Below are positions 34,949 through 45,504 of a stretch of 64,000 bases of DNA, piece by piece (the stretch's first letter is position 1; every line of letters begins with the position of its first letter). A program made the position numbers and the translations under genes. Below the pieces are notes generated by a model that did not search any database, was not told the origin of the DNA, and was given only the letters and a program-made list of their open reading frames with translations. The DNA comes from Janthinobacterium sp. J1-1 (GTDB lineage Bacteria; Pseudomonadota; Gammaproteobacteria; Burkholderiales; Burkholderiaceae_D), in assembly GCF_030944405.1 (NCBI RefSeq), contig NZ_CP132339.1, positions 6,138,001-6,202,000 on the forward strand, in the 5' to 3' direction.

Positions 34949-35368
34949 TTAAAAACACTGCAGGAAAGCACCGTTGCGATGGCAGACGCGGCCATTCGCA
35001 TCGAGGGTGGCGTTGCCGACGCCGCCGTCGTGGCGCATGCCCGAGGCATCGCGGCAGCCGCCGCTGTCGCAGGAATTGACTGGCAGCGGCATGCTGGGCA
35101 CCGGCGCGTGCGTGGCTGGCGGCACGGTTTGAGCATGGATCACGGGCGGCGGCATCCGGGTGGCCGGCATGCGGCCGATCACCTGCGGCACGGCGCGCCG
35201 CGCCGCTACCGGCGGCGCGGTGGCGCAGGGCTCGACGGCAAGTTTCGTGTTGTCTTGCGGATCGAGACGGCAGACGGGCAGCGGTTCGGCCGGCGCCTGG
35301 GCCGCCTGCTGGCCGCCGGCCCAGGCGGCGCTACCGGCGAACAACAACAGTAATAGCGAGGATTTCAT
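34949..35368 (-). CDS. Small secreted cysteine-containing protein of unknown function
   Basis: 139 residues from ATG 35368 with GGGAG six bases upstream. A clear signal peptide (MKSSLLLLLFAGSAAWA-GG) is followed by a Pro/Ala-rich middle. The C-terminus has cysteines in SCDSGGCRDASGMRHDGGVG and VCHRNGAFLQCF; with VCRL and PCAT this makes six, enough for disulphides. I do not recognise a family. It is probably periplasmic or secreted. Confidence 0.65.
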   Translation of the reverse strand: MKSSLLLLLFAGSAAWAGGQQAAQAPAEPLPVCRLDPQDNTKLAVEPCATAPPVAARRAVPQVIGRMPATRMPPPVIHAQTVPPATHAPVPSMPLPVNSCDSGGCRDASGMRHDGGVGNATLDANGRVCHRNGAFLQCF

Positions 35369-35563
35369 ACGGTACTCCCGCAAGCGCGCATGCCTGCATT
35401 ATTGGCCTGGATGGCGGCAGATACCAGCCAAGGTAACGCTTTTTTACGTTTGCCGGCGCGGGCCTGCCTGCTGCCGTACGAAATGGCAGCATATGAAAAC
35501 CTGCAACGTCGTTTTTATTTTTTTACATGCACTTTCTTTCTTGCCAGCTTGGCATTACAATGT

Positions 35564-35584
35564 GAACGATTCTTATTCGCATTC
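35564..35584. promoter_or_regulatory. Fur-box-like site upstream of TonB receptor
   Basis: The minus strand reads GAATGCGAATAAGAATCGTTC, close to the GCAAATGAGAATCATT-type sequences seen in Fur boxes. It lies about 85 bp before the receptor ATG and 7 bases after a possible -10 TACAAT (35555-35560). Confidence 0.5.
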
Positions 35585-35667
35585 ATTGAATGCGGCAATA
35601 TCTCATCCCTCGATCTCCGAGCCACCCGCAGGCAGCCAGGAATAACCCCCTCCTGGAAAGTTTGCAT

Positions 35668-37731
35668 ATGCTCAAGCGCAGTACCGTTTTGCCTTCCGCA
35701 CGTTGTTCCGCACCTGCTCTCACCCTGCTGCCCTGCCTGCTGTCGCTGGCCGTCGGCAGCGCCTGGGCCGAAGGCGCACCCGCCGCCCTGGAGCCCACCT
35801 TGGCCACGGTGGTGGTCACCGCCTCGGGCACGGCCATCGATATCAAGGATGCGCCGGCCAGCATCAGCGTCATCACGCGCGAGGAAATCGAACGCCAGCC
35901 GGTGATCGACCTGAACACCCTGCTGCGCCGCATCCCCGGCGTGACGGGCGGCACCAGCCCGGTCGGCGAAGAGTCGAAAATCAAGCTGCGCGGCCTGCCC
36001 GACAAATACACCCTGATCCTGGTCGACGGCAAGCGCATGGGCAGTTCGGCCGACACCGCCTACCGCCCCGACCTGGGACGCCAGGACCTGAACTGGATTT
36101 CGCCCGAGATGATCGAGCGCATCGAGGTGGTGCGCGGCCCCATGTCCTCGCTGTACGGTTCGGATGCGATGGGCGGCGTGATCAATATCATCACGCGCAA
36201 GGTGCCGGGGAAATGGAACGGTTCGGCCACCGCCAACTACATCGAACCGCAGGACAGCGGCCGCGGCGCGGCGCACCAGCTGGGCCTGAACCTGGCCGGC
36301 CCGCTGTCGGACACCATCGGCATGCGCATCGGTGTGGCGCAATCGAAACAGAACGCGGACGAAAAAATCGTCAGGAACGCGGGCGGCATCGGCGGCGAGC
36401 GCAACCAGAGCATCACGGGCCAGCTGAACTGGGCCCTGAACAAGCAACACAGCCTGTCGCTGGACGCCAGTTACGGCCGCCAGGAAGCGAGCGATTCGCC
36501 CGCGCTGGACGCCGACGGCGAGCCGCTGTTCTATGCCTGGGGCGCCAGCAAGCTGATACGCAAGAGCATCAGCCTCGGCTATGAAGGCAAGCTGGAGTTC
36601 GGCAAGGCGCGGGTCAATCTGTACCACAACGACTACGACAACCAGGTCACCGGCGTGGTTGCAAAATCGAAGGACAGCACGCTCGACGCCACCCTGGAGA
36701 AACGCTTGGGCTGGGGTGTCGAGCAGTTGCTGGTAATGGGCGGCCAGTGGAAGCACCAGCAACTGACCAATACCGACACCATCGGCACCATTCCGCTGGA
36801 CTACCTGGGCAATCCGGTGACGGGCGCCTCCCTGTCGGGCACCACCTCGGCGCTGTTCGCCGAAGACCAGCTGTTCCTGCGTGACGACCTGACGGCCACG
36901 GCCGGCCTGCGGCTCGATCACCACAGCAAGTTCGGCAACCACTACAGCCCGCGCCTGTACCTGGTATACCACCCGCTTCCTGCCTGGACCGTCAAGGGCG
37001 GCGTGTCGCAAGGCTTTCGCGCCCCCAGCCTGAAGGAAAACTCGCCGTCGGCGGCCACCAATTCGGGCGGGCGCGGCTGCACCAGCCTGCGTCCGCTGGG
37101 CTATATCAGCGGTACCTGCTACATGGCCGGCAATGCCGAGTTGAAACCGGAAACCAGCACCGCCGGCGAAATCGGCGTGGCGTATGAAAACAGCGGCTGG
37201 GATATGGGCCTGACGTATTTCCACACCGACTTCAAGAACAAGATCGACTATGCGCCGCTGGGCAAGTTCCAGGGCATCTGGTGGACCCGCATGACGAATA
37301 TCCAGAAGGCGCGCACCAGCGGCCTGGAAGCGACCCTGACGGCGCCATTGACGAAAAACCTCAGCTGGCGCAACAACCTCACCTACATGGCGGAAGCGAA
37401 AAACCTGACCACCGGCGTCAACCTGCTGGCAACGCCGAAAGTGTCGCTGTATTCCGCGCTGGGCTGGCAGCTGAACGACCAGTTGTACGCCGAAGTGTCG
37501 GCCCAATACACGGGCAAGGAACTCGATGCGCAAACGCGCGCGTCGACGTCGCGCAAGCCGAACCGGGCCTATACCATCGTCGACACGGTCGTGTCATACA
37601 AGCTGACGCCCAACTGGACCATGCGCGGCGGGGTGGAGAATCTGTTCAGGAAAGGTCCTGCCGCGGACGGCCTGGTCGAGTATTACGTGCCCAGCCGGCG
37701 CCTGTTCGCGGGCCTGACCTCGCGCTTCTGA
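35668..37731 (+). CDS. TonB-dependent siderophore receptor (CirA/FepA-like)
   Basis: 687 residues from ATG 35668 with GGAAAG upstream. The signal peptide (LPCLLSLAVGSAWA) is followed by the TonB box region TVVVTASGT and a plug domain (DAPASISVITREEIERQPVI, GLPDKYTLILVDGKRMG, VVRGPMSSLYGSDAMGGVIN). A 22-strand barrel follows and ends in FAGLTSRF. The barrel has WTVKGGVSQGFRAPSLKENS and AEIGVAYENSGWDMGLTYFH, common in catecholate siderophore and colicin receptors. A Fur-like site upstream supports iron control. The ligand is not certain. Confidence 0.88.
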   Translation: MLKRSTVLPSARCSAPALTLLPCLLSLAVGSAWAEGAPAALEPTLATVVVTASGTAIDIKDAPASISVITREEIERQPVIDLNTLLRRIPGVTGGTSPVGEESKIKLRGLPDKYTLILVDGKRMGSSADTAYRPDLGRQDLNWISPEMIERIEVVRGPMSSLYGSDAMGGVINIITRKVPGKWNGSATANYIEPQDSGRGAAHQLGLNLAGPLSDTIGMRIGVAQSKQNADEKIVRNAGGIGGERNQSITGQLNWALNKQHSLSLDASYGRQEASDSPALDADGEPLFYAWGASKLIRKSISLGYEGKLEFGKARVNLYHNDYDNQVTGVVAKSKDSTLDATLEKRLGWGVEQLLVMGGQWKHQQLTNTDTIGTIPLDYLGNPVTGASLSGTTSALFAEDQLFLRDDLTATAGLRLDHHSKFGNHYSPRLYLVYHPLPAWTVKGGVSQGFRAPSLKENSPSAATNSGGRGCTSLRPLGYISGTCYMAGNAELKPETSTAGEIGVAYENSGWDMGLTYFHTDFKNKIDYAPLGKFQGIWWTRMTNIQKARTSGLEATLTAPLTKNLSWRNNLTYMAEAKNLTTGVNLLATPKVSLYSALGWQLNDQLYAEVSAQYTGKELDAQTRASTSRKPNRAYTIVDTVVSYKLTPNWTMRGGVENLFRKGPAADGLVEYYVPSRRLFAGLTSRF

Positions 37732-37851
37732 TCGCCATTGCGCCATGCAGCCTGCCCGACCCGGGTAGGCTGGCGCCAGCTGGGCTTGCAATATTCATGC
37801 AGGAACAATAATATTGCATTTGAGAATTACTTACCCATCTGGAAATACAAT

Positions 37852-38136
37852 ATGAATGTCATGCATGATCTGACAACCTATTACGGCTGGATACCGTTTC
37901 TTCTTTTTGCGGGCGTCTTTTTCCTGATTTACCGGCACAACGCCAGAAAGGCCAGCAAGAATTTTGACTGGTACAAGCGCCAGCACCCGCAATGCGTCAG
38001 GGATGGCCGCGTGAAATGCCACAAGTGCGGCAGCGGCCACATGGGTACCGAGCGCCTGATGAACCATTCCTACCTGCGCGGCCATATCTGCCGCCAGTGC
38101 GGCACCACGCTGTATTACTCGCGCGAGGGCCGCTGA
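37852..38136 (+). CDS. Small membrane-anchored zinc-ribbon protein
   Basis: 94 residues from ATG 37852. One N-terminal membrane helix (WIPFLLFAGVFFLIYRHNAR) precedes a zinc-ribbon formed by KCHKCGSGHMG and ICRQCGTTLYYS (two CxxC pairs 25 residues apart). The function is unknown. The gene is 120 bp after the receptor and ends 10 bp from the convergent hppA stop. Confidence 0.75.
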   Translation: MNVMHDLTTYYGWIPFLLFAGVFFLIYRHNARKASKNFDWYKRQHPQCVRDGRVKCHKCGSGHMGTERLMNHSYLRGHICRQCGTTLYYSREGR

Positions 38137-38146
38137 TCCGCCTGTT

Positions 38147-40267
38147 TTATTGCGCCGGCAGGGCGGGCGGCGTGGCCGGCGTCAGGATCGGCGGCTGGCT
38201 GGCCGTCACCGGCGCCGGCGCACTGACCGCCAGCCAGCCGGTGGCCGGCAGCAGCGGCACCAGCAGCAGCGCCACGATATTGATGATCTTGATCAGGGGA
38301 TTGACGGCCGGGCCAGCCGTGTCCTTGTAGGGGTCGCCCACGGTATCGCCGGTCACGGCCGCCTTGTGCGCCTCGGACCCCTTGCCGCCGAAATGGCCAT
38401 CCTCGATATATTTCTTGGCATTGTCCCAGGCGCCACCGCCGGTGGTCATGGAAATGGCCACGAACAGGCCGGTCACAATCGTCCCCATCAGCAGGCCGCC
38501 GAGCGCCGCCGGTCCCAGCAGCATGCCGACCACCACCGGCACCACCACTGGCAGTAAAGAAGGCACGATCATCTCGCGGATCGCCGAGGCCGTCAGCATG
38601 TCGACCGCCTTGTCGTATTCGGGCTTGGCCGTGCCTTCCATGATGCCCTTGATGTCGCGGAACTGGCGCCGCACTTCCACCACCACGGCGCCGGCCGCGC
38701 GGCCCACCGCTTCCATCGCCATCGCGCCGAACAGATACGGTATCAGGCCACCGATGAACAGCCCCACGATCACCATCGGGTTCGACAGGTCGAAGGTGAT
38801 GTGCTGGCCCACCGATTCGAGCGCATGGGTGTAGTCGGCAAACAGCACCAGCGCGGCCAGGCCGGCCGAGCCGATGGCATAGCCCTTGGTGACGGCCTTG
38901 GTGGTATTGCCGACAGCGTCCAATGGGTCGGTAATCGCGCGCACCGAGTCGGGCAGGCCCGACATTTCCGCAATGCCGCCCGCGTTGTCGGTGATGGGGC
39001 CGTAGGCGTCGAGCGCGACGATAATGCCGGCCATCGACAGCATGGCGGTGGCCGCAATCGCGATGCCGTACAGGCCGGCCAGCTGGTACGACACCAAAAT
39101 TGCGACGCAGACGGCCAGCACCGGATAGGCGGTCGACTTCATCGACACGCCCAGGCCGGCGATGATATTGGTGCCGTGGCCGGTGGTCGACGCTTCGGCG
39201 ATATGGCGCACCGGCTTGAAATCGGTGCCCGTGTAGTACTCGGTGATATACACCATCAGCCCCGTCAGCACGATGCCGACCACGCTGGCTCCCATCATCT
39301 TGTAGCGCATCGCGTCGTCCGGCCACAGCAGCCAGGTGACCACCGCAAAGCCCACCAGCGACAGGCCGGCGGCCCACCACAGGCCCGTGTAGAGTGCCGA
39401 CATGATTTTCTTGCCGGGCGCGGTCTTTACCATCGAGCAGCCGACGATCGACGCCAGGATGGACACCGCCCCCAGCAGCAGCGGATAGACGATGGCGGTG
39501 CGGGAGGCATCCCCAAGCAACAGGGCACCGAGCAGCATGGTGGCGATCAGGGTCACCACATAGGTTTCGAACAGGTCGGCCGCCATGCCGGCGCAGTCGC
39601 CCACGTTGTCGCCGACATTGTCGGCAATCACGGCCGGGTTGCGCGGATCGTCCTCGGGGATGCCCGCCTCCACCTTGCCGACCAGGTCCGCGCCCACGTC
39701 GGCGCCCTTGGTAAAGATGCCGCCGCCCAGCCGCGCGAAAATCGAGATCAGCGAGGCGCCGAAGGCCAGCCCGATCAACGGCTTGATCAGGTCATGCTGC
39801 GACAGGCCGGCCGCGCCGGTCGACGCCAGCAGCCAGTAGAACAGGGTCACGCCCAGGAGGCCCAGGCCGACCACCAGCATGCCGGTGATCGCGCCGCCCT
39901 TGAAGGCCACGTTCAGCGCCTGGTTGATGCCCAGGGTGGCCGCCTGCGCCGTGCGCACATTGGCGCGCACCGAGACGTTCATGCCGATAAAGCCGCAGGC
40001 GCCCGACAGCACGGCGCCGATCAGGAAACCCAGGGCCGTATGCACGCCCAGCAAGGCATAGATGGCGATCAGGAGCACCACGCCCACCAACGCGATGGTG
40101 CGGTACTGGCGCGCCAGGTAGGCGGCCGCGCCCTGCTGGATGGCCAGCGCGATTTCCTGCATGCGCGCGTTGCCCGGGTCCTGGCGCAGGATCCAGCTGC
40201 GCGAGAGCAAACCGTAAATGACTGCGACCACGCCGCAGGCCACCGCAAACCACAGACTGGCTGCCAT
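38147..40267 (-). CDS. hppA: K+-independent proton-translocating membrane pyrophosphatase
   Basis: 706 residues with about 16 membrane segments. The PPi-binding motif [11 protein letters not shown] is at about 190-200, followed by [19 protein letters not shown]. At 453-462 the protein has [10 protein letters not shown]; Lys at position 457 (Ala in K+-dependent enzymes) marks the K+-independent H+-pumping class. It couples PPi hydrolysis to proton export from the cytoplasm. The C-terminus carries a Pro/Ala-rich tail after the last helix. A terminator separates it from adk. Confidence 0.96.
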   Translation of the reverse strand: MAASLWFAVACGVVAVIYGLLSRSWILRQDPGNARMQEIALAIQQGAAAYLARQYRTIALVGVVLLIAIYALLGVHTALGFLIGAVLSGACGFIGMNVSVRANVRTAQAATLGINQALNVAFKGGAITGMLVVGLGLLGVTLFYWLLASTGAAGLSQHDLIKPLIGLAFGASLISIFARLGGGIFTKGADVGADLVGKVEAGIPEDDPRNPAVIADNVGDNVGDCAGMAADLFETYVVTLIATMLLGALLLGDASRTAIVYPLLLGAVSILASIVGCSMVKTAPGKKIMSALYTGLWWAAGLSLVGFAVVTWLLWPDDAMRYKMMGASVVGIVLTGLMVYITEYYTGTDFKPVRHIAEASTTGHGTNIIAGLGVSMKSTAYPVLAVCVAILVSYQLAGLYGIAIAATAMLSMAGIIVALDAYGPITDNAGGIAEMSGLPDSVRAITDPLDAVGNTTKAVTKGYAIGSAGLAALVLFADYTHALESVGQHITFDLSNPMVIVGLFIGGLIPYLFGAMAMEAVGRAAGAVVVEVRRQFRDIKGIMEGTAKPEYDKAVDMLTASAIREMIVPSLLPVVVPVVVGMLLGPAALGGLLMGTIVTGLFVAISMTTGGGAWDNAKKYIEDGHFGGKGSEAHKAAVTGDTVGDPYKDTAGPAVNPLIKIINIVALLLVPLLPATGWLAVSAPAPVTASQPPILTPATPPALPAQ

Positions 40268-40391
40268 ATCGTCTCCTTCTGTTTTTATACGACGTTATTG
40301 CCTACAGCTGCGGGCGAGACCCGCAGCCAGGAAAACACGAGCTGCAAAAAAACACTGCTGAAACGGGATGGCAGCCATTGAAGCCAGATGA

Positions 40392-40419
40392 AAAAAGCGG
40401 ACACTCGTGTCCGCTTTTT
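40392..40419. terminator. Intrinsic terminator after adk
   Basis: AAAAAGCGGACAC, a two-base TC loop centre and GTGTCCGCTTTTT form a long perfect stem with A- and T-runs, directly past the adk stop (minus strand) and before hppA. Confidence 0.88.
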
Positions 40420-40427
40420 GTGCTGCC

Positions 40428-41159
<732 letters not shown>

Positions 41160-41231
41160 CTACGAAACTTACCACAAAAAATCGCCGGAACGCCAGTTTG
41201 GTGTCGATTTGGCATGGGCCGATTGATCAAA

Positions 41232-41253
41232 GCCAGCAATTATGAAAGCTGGC
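41232..41253 (-). terminator. Weak hairpin after kdsB
   Basis: GCCAGC and GCTGGC flank a 10-base loop; on the minus strand the stem is followed only by TTTGATC, so termination would be weak. It lies 71 bases past the kdsB stop. Confidence 0.35.
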
Positions 41254-41323
41254 GTTTGAAAATGTGGTATTTGTCGCAAACGCACAAATTATATTTGCGC
41301 GCCGACCGTTTTGCGGGTAATGC

Positions 41324-42079
41324 TTACGTAGTCTGGTAGTGCGCCCGCACCCGCGCCAGGTCTTGCGGCGTATCGACCCCGGCCGCCGGCGCAGTGTCCG
41401 TCACATGGACGGCAATCGCATGGCCGTGCCACAGCACGCGCAGTTGCTCCAGCGCTTCGATCTGTTCCAGCGGCGACGCTTCCAGCGTGGGATATTCCTG
41501 CAAAAAGGCATTGCTGTAGGCGTACAGGCCGATATGGCGCAGCGGCACGTAGCCTGGCGGTACGCTGTCACGCGACTGCGCAAAGCCGTCGCGGTGCCAT
41601 GGGATCGTCGCACGCGAAAAGTACAGCGCGCGGCCGTGCCTGTCGAGCACCACCTTCACCACGTTCGGGTTGAAAGCGTCCGCCATGTCATGCAGCGGAT
41701 GGGCGCAGGTGGCCATCGGCACCGTGGCGCCGATGCGCGCGGCGCAGGCGGCCAGCAGGGATGGATCGATCAGCGGTTCGTCGCCCTGCAGATTGACCAC
41801 CACGGCATCCATCGGCAACGCCAGCGCGCGCGCCACTTCGGCGATGCGGTCGGTGCCCGACGGATGGTCGGCCCGCGTCATGCACGCCTCCACCCCATGC
41901 GCGGCGCAGGCGGCGCGGATGTCCTCATGGTCGGTGGCGACGATCACGCGCGAGGCGCCCGACAGCAGCGCCTGCTCGGCCACGCGCACCACCATCGGTT
42001 TGCCGCCCAGGTCGGCCAGCGGCTTGTCGGGCAGGCGCGTCGACGCCAGGCGGGCCGGAATGATGACGATGAACGACAT
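41324..42079 (-). CDS. kdsB: 3-deoxy-manno-octulosonate cytidylyltransferase
   Basis: 251 residues with the family signatures [52 protein letters not shown] and YRATIP-like [13 protein letters not shown]. It activates KDO as CMP-KDO for lipid A inner core synthesis. It is 3 bp downstream of the Trm112-like gene and in the same run as lpxK. Confidence 0.97.
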   Translation of the reverse strand: MSFIVIIPARLASTRLPDKPLADLGGKPMVVRVAEQALLSGASRVIVATDHEDIRAACAAHGVEACMTRADHPSGTDRIAEVARALALPMDAVVVNLQGDEPLIDPSLLAACAARIGATVPMATCAHPLHDMADAFNPNVVKVVLDRHGRALYFSRATIPWHRDGFAQSRDSVPPGYVPLRHIGLYAYSNAFLQEYPTLEASPLEQIEALEQLRVLWHGHAIAVHVTDTAPAAGVDTPQDLARVRAHYQTT

Positions 42080-42082
42080 CGC

Positions 42083-42259
42083 TTATTCCACGGCGTCTTG
42101 CAGGGTGCGCGCTTCGTCGGCCCACATGATGGGGATGCCGTCACGAATCGGATAGGCAAGGCGGTCAGGGCGGCAGATCAGTTCCTGCGCCTTTTTATCG
42201 TGTTCAAGCGGGCCCTTGCAAACAGGGCAGACCAGGATATCAAGCAGTCGAGCGTCCAC
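42083..42259 (-). CDS. Trm112-family small protein
   Basis: 58 residues starting at a GTG (42259) inside the end of lpxK, with GGAG eight bases upstream; this start matches the family's usual M-DARLLEILVCP beginning. [15 protein letters not shown] and the following [19 protein letters not shown] are typical. The family keeps a partial zinc-binding fold; in bacteria it commonly lies between lpxK and kdsB. Its role is not established. Confidence 0.93.
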   Translation of the reverse strand: MDARLLDILVCPVCKGPLEHDKKAQELICRPDRLAYPIRDGIPIMWADEARTLQDAVE

Positions 42260-43292
42260 GACATTTCTCCACAATTTGTTGGGCCAGCGCGCTGTCTATG
42301 TGGGCGCTGACCGGGACGACCCACAGTCTCGGGTCATCTTTGAGATATTCAATTTGCGCACATTTTACTGCATCCTTCTCGGTGATCAAGATCACATCCG
42401 TGTCGAGCGCGGCAAAGGGCTGGTCGAGGAAATCATGATGGTCGGGCAAGGGCAGCTCGTCGAAGCGCAATCCCGCGCCGCGCAGCATGCTGAAAAAGCG
42501 CTGCGGGTTGCCGATGCCGGCGGCCGCCACGATGCGCTGCCCCTTCGCCGCCAACTGTTCCAGCGGCACTTGTTCGCGACGGTCGGCCAGCCGTTCGGCC
42601 ACGCCGCCGGCCAGGCGCATTTGCACCACCAGGCCCTTGCCGGGAGCGACGGTGGCGGCCAGCGCCGGTGCGATCTCGGCCGCGTTGATCACCGTCACGT
42701 CGCGGCGCCGGCGCGGCGGTTCGCGCAAGGGGCCGGCCGGCAGCAGCCAGCCATTGCCCACGCCACGGCCGTCGAACAGCACGATCTCCACGTCGCGTTT
42801 CAAGGCGTAATGCTGCAGGCCGTCGTCGGTGACCAGCACATCGACTTCCGGGTGCGCCGCCAGCAGCGCCCGGCCCGCTTGCGCGCGGTCGCGGCCCACC
42901 ATCACCGGGCAGCCGCCGTGCTGGAAGATCAGCAGCGGCTCGTCGCCCACCTGCTGCGGCGTCGAGCTGGCGCTGACGGCGCGCGGCGCGCGGTCGGCGC
43001 TGCCATGGCCGCGCGAAATCACGCCCGGCCGCATGCCGGCCGCGCGCAAGGCCTGCACCAGCCAGATCGTCAGCGGCGTCTTGCCGGTGCCGCCGATAAA
43101 GATATTGCCGACCACGACGACGGGCACCGGCAGGCGTTCCGATTTCAGGAGATTGGCGCGGTACATGCCGCGCCGCACGGCGCTCATGGTGCCGAACAGC
43201 AGCGAGACGGGCCACAGGGCGCAGGCCAGCGGGCCGCGTTTGAGCCAGGCGCGGGTGAGTGTGGTTTCGAGCTGGGGGGAGGATGTGGGCAT
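42240..43292 (-). CDS. lpxK: Tetraacyldisaccharide 4'-kinase
   Basis: 350 residues from ATG 43292. The N-terminal membrane-associated helix is followed by [20 protein letters not shown], the Walker A of LpxK, and [32 protein letters not shown] and the C-terminal [15 protein letters not shown]. It phosphorylates the lipid A precursor at the 4' position. It shares 20 bp with the Trm112-like gene. Confidence 0.97.
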   Translation of the reverse strand: MPTSSPQLETTLTRAWLKRGPLACALWPVSLLFGTMSAVRRGMYRANLLKSERLPVPVVVVGNIFIGGTGKTPLTIWLVQALRAAGMRPGVISRGHGSADRAPRAVSASSTPQQVGDEPLLIFQHGGCPVMVGRDRAQAGRALLAAHPEVDVLVTDDGLQHYALKRDVEIVLFDGRGVGNGWLLPAGPLREPPRRRRDVTVINAAEIAPALAATVAPGKGLVVQMRLAGGVAERLADRREQVPLEQLAAKGQRIVAAAGIGNPQRFFSMLRGAGLRFDELPLPDHHDFLDQPFAALDTDVILITEKDAVKCAQIEYLKDDPRLWVVPVSAHIDSALAQQIVEKCRGRSTA

Positions 43293-43313
43293 GAAGAAAA
43301 GCGTGAAAGTGGT

Positions 43314-43410
43314 GTAGGTCGGATTAGCTGTGCCGCCAGGCGCAGCGTAATCCGACATGTGCAGCCAACGGTGTTGTCGGGTTACGCCGTGCCGGCTAAC
43401 CCGACCTACG
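43314..43410. repeat. REP/BIME-like paired palindrome, copy 1
   Basis: Two hairpins: GTCGGATTA...TAATCCGAC and GTCGGGTTA...TAACCCGAC, bounded by outer inverted repeats GTAGGTCGGATTAGC and GCTAACCCGACCTAC. It fills most of the exbD-lpxK gap and touches the exbD stop. A second copy is at 55556-55642. Confidence 0.9.
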
Positions 43411-43854
43411 TTATTTGGTTCCGCCAGCCTGCGCCGCAAAGGTCAGCTTTTCATAGCCGGCCAGGCGCGCCGCTTCCATCACGTGGATCACCATCTGGTG
43501 CATGGCGAGCTGGTCGGCGTTGACCACCACCACCGGCGTCTGCGCGGGCGGCTTGCCGCCATTGGCGGCCTTGGCGGCATCCTGCAACGCGTCGGCCAGG
43601 CCGGCCACGTCGCGGAACGACACCGGCTGCAGGTTGACCGTGTAGTTGCCCTTGGCGTCGATGGTGACGTCGATCTGCTGCGGCTTGTCCTTGGCCTGCT
43701 CGGCGTTGGCCGTCGGCAAGGTGATCTGCAGTTCCGTAAACTTGCTGTAGGTGGTGCTGACCATCAGGAAGATCAGGATCACCAGCAGCACGTCGATAAA
43801 GGGGATCAGATTGATTTCGGGGTCTTCCCTCCCCTTGCCTTTACGAAAGTTCAT
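43411..43854 (-). CDS. exbD: Biopolymer transport protein ExbD/TolR family
   Basis: 147 residues: one membrane helix (INLIPFIDVLLVILIFLMVS) containing the conserved Asp needed for proton use, then a periplasmic domain (YTVNLQPVSFRDVAGLADAL). It works with ExbB and TonB to power outer-membrane receptors, of which two lie in this window. It overlaps exbB by 4 bp. Confidence 0.95.
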   Translation of the reverse strand: MNFRKGKGREDPEINLIPFIDVLLVILIFLMVSTTYSKFTELQITLPTANAEQAKDKPQQIDVTIDAKGNYTVNLQPVSFRDVAGLADALQDAAKAANGGKPPAQTPVVVVNADQLAMHQMVIHVMEAARLAGYEKLTFAAQAGGTK

Positions 43855-44453
43855 TGGCGGCCACTGTGGACGAGGTCGACGAACTTGACCGCCTGCTGCT
43901 CCATGTCGATGACAAAACTGTCGACCAGGGCGCGGAAGTGGCGGTAGAAGATCAGCGCCGGCATGGCGATCGCCAGGCCGAATGCGGTGTTATACAGGGC
44001 CACGGAAATGCCGTGCGACAAGGCCGAGTTCGAGGCGGTGGCACCCGGCGAAGCAAAGATCTCGATCATGCCGATCACCGTGCCGAACAGGCCCATCAGC
44101 GGCGCCAGGGTGGCGATCGTGCCCAGGGTGGTGAGGAAGCGTTCCAGCGTGTGCGCCACGCCGCTGCCGGCTTCCTCGATCGATTCCTTCATCACCTCGC
44201 GCGGCGCGTCGACATTGCGCAGCGCGGCGGCCAGCACCACGCCCAGCGGCGAATTGGCTTCCAGCTTGGCGATCGTGTCAGGGGTAATCTTGCCGCCGCG
44301 ATACACCTGCACCACTTCATCGAACAGCTTGCGCGGCAGGATGCGCGGACGGCGCAGGTACAGCAATCGCTCGATGATCAGGGCCAGCGCGACGATGGAA
44401 GCGATCAACAACAGCCAGACAGGCCAGCCGGCGGCTTGGAATATAGCGAGCAA
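43851..44453 (-). CDS. exbB: MotA/TolQ/ExbB proton channel family protein
   Basis: 200 residues from a TTG (44453) with GGGAG upstream. Three membrane segments are seen, with the family blocks LERFLTTLGTIATLAPLMGL and FGTVIGMIEIF, and TAFGLAIAMPALIFYRHFRA in the third. It forms the proton channel with ExbD. No ATG gives a complete first helix, which supports the TTG. Confidence 0.95.
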   Translation of the reverse strand: MLAIFQAAGWPVWLLLIASIVALALIIERLLYLRRPRILPRKLFDEVVQVYRGGKITPDTIAKLEANSPLGVVLAAALRNVDAPREVMKESIEEAGSGVAHTLERFLTTLGTIATLAPLMGLFGTVIGMIEIFASPGATASNSALSHGISVALYNTAFGLAIAMPALIFYRHFRALVDSFVIDMEQQAVKFVDLVHSGRQ

Positions 44454-44592
44454 AGGAACTCCCGGAATAATGAAAAGGCGAAACGCCTACGACGAATGGC
44501 GCAATGTAGCGCGTTGCAGCGCCGGCGGCAAGTGGTGCTCGCCGCATCCCCGCCAGCCACCCGGGCGGCACGTCACCGACCAACTGCTCGGG

Positions 44593-44694
44593 TTTTGCAC
44601 AATTTGTGTGGATAAGATTGTGCGCAAGCCATTCCAATTAAATGCAAGCAATTGATTTCATTGACTATTTTACCCATGCGCAAAATACAGGCAC
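44593..44694 (+). repeat. 102-bp element, copy 1
   Basis: DnaA-box-like TGTGGATAA at 44607-44615, exact IHF-consensus match (CAA-GCAA-TTGATT) at 44645-44657, GCGCAAAATAC then GGCAC at the end. Confidence 0.85.
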
Positions 44695-44742
44695 GGCAAC
44701 TGTTCACAGCGTTTCAATATAAAAAAAGCAAATAAATCAAAG

Positions 44743-44843
44743 TTCTGCACATTTACTGTGGACAAGATTGTGCGCAAAGGCCGCAATTACCATCAAGCCA
44801 TTGATTTCAAAGGGAAAGTTTTCCATGCACAAAAATGTGGCAG
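44743..44843 (+). repeat. 102-bp element, copy 2 (101 bp)
   Basis: TGTGGACAA at 44757-44765 and an exact IHF-consensus match (CAA-GCCA-TTGATT) at 44794-44806. One base is missing between the two blocks. The ends CTGCACATTT and AAATGTGGCAG are inverted repeats of each other. Confidence 0.85.
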
Positions 44844-44878
44844 ATCCTGACACCAAAGGCCAATTCATCAGCAATAAG

Positions 44879-44980
44879 TTCTGCACACAATCTGTGGACA
44901 AGATTGTGTGCAAGCACAAAAATAGAAGCCAAGTACTTTGATTTATATCGTTTTTATGTCGCTGATTAAAATTCAGGCAG
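44879..44980 (+). repeat. 102-bp element, copy 3
   Basis: TGTGGACAA at 44893-44901 and TTGATT at 44938-44943, here preceded by CAAG with one extra base relative to the IHF consensus. Ends with GGCAG at 44976-44980. Confidence 0.82.
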
Positions 44981-45048
44981 ACGGCAGAAAGGCCGGTTTT
45001 GGCGGCCTGAAAAGGAGGATAAGCTGCCGTTTTCCACACGCAAGGCAG

Positions 45049-45150
45049 TTCCACACAAAAAATGTGGATAAGATTGTGAGCAAGCGTCTTGACTCCATAC
45101 AAGTACATTGATTTTAAAGGATTTTTTATGACTGCTCAAAAATAGTGCAG
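45049..45150 (+). repeat. 102-bp element, copy 4
   Basis: TGTGGATAA at 45063-45071 and TTGATT at 45108-45113. Near its start CCACA and TGTGG form a local inverted repeat around an A-run. Ends with GTGCAG. Confidence 0.82.
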
Positions 45151-45208
45151 TCAATTTCCACTGTGCAACGGCAAAAAATTGCCATCTGCATGAAAACGAT
45201 TTATCCAG

Positions 45209-45310
45209 TTCTCCCCATATTCTGTGGATAAGATTGTGCGCAAGCCGATGGCCCTGTTTTTATGTCCTTGTTTTGTAAGACTATTCTTACATTGCGCAAA
45301 AAGCAGGCAG
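45209..45310 (+). repeat. 102-bp element, copy 5 (most diverged)
   Basis: TGTGGATAA at 45223-45231. The second block has become TTGTTTT at 45268 but stays at the same offset. TTGCGCAAAAAG and GGCAG close the element. Confidence 0.78.
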
Positions 45311-45357
45311 GAACAAACCAGCGGGCGCTGGTGGATAAAATGGGCAACGCGCCCAAG

Positions 45358-45459
45358 TTCTGCACATTTTTTGTGGATAAGATTGTGTGCAAGGCCAGGC
45401 ATGGCAGTGCAAGCCCTTGATTTATAATGATTTTGTGTTCATGCGCAAAAATACGGCAG
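45358..45459 (+). repeat. 102-bp element, copy 6
   Basis: TGTGGATAA at 45372-45380 and an exact IHF-consensus match (CAA-GCCC-TTGATT) at 45410-45422. Its ends CTGCACATTTTTTGTGGAT and ATGCGCAAAAATACGGCAG pair as an imperfect terminal inverted repeat. Confidence 0.85.
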
Positions 45460-45504
45460 CGGCGCTTTTTCCATGCCGCAGTGGTATTTATCCCCAGCAA
45501 ATAG

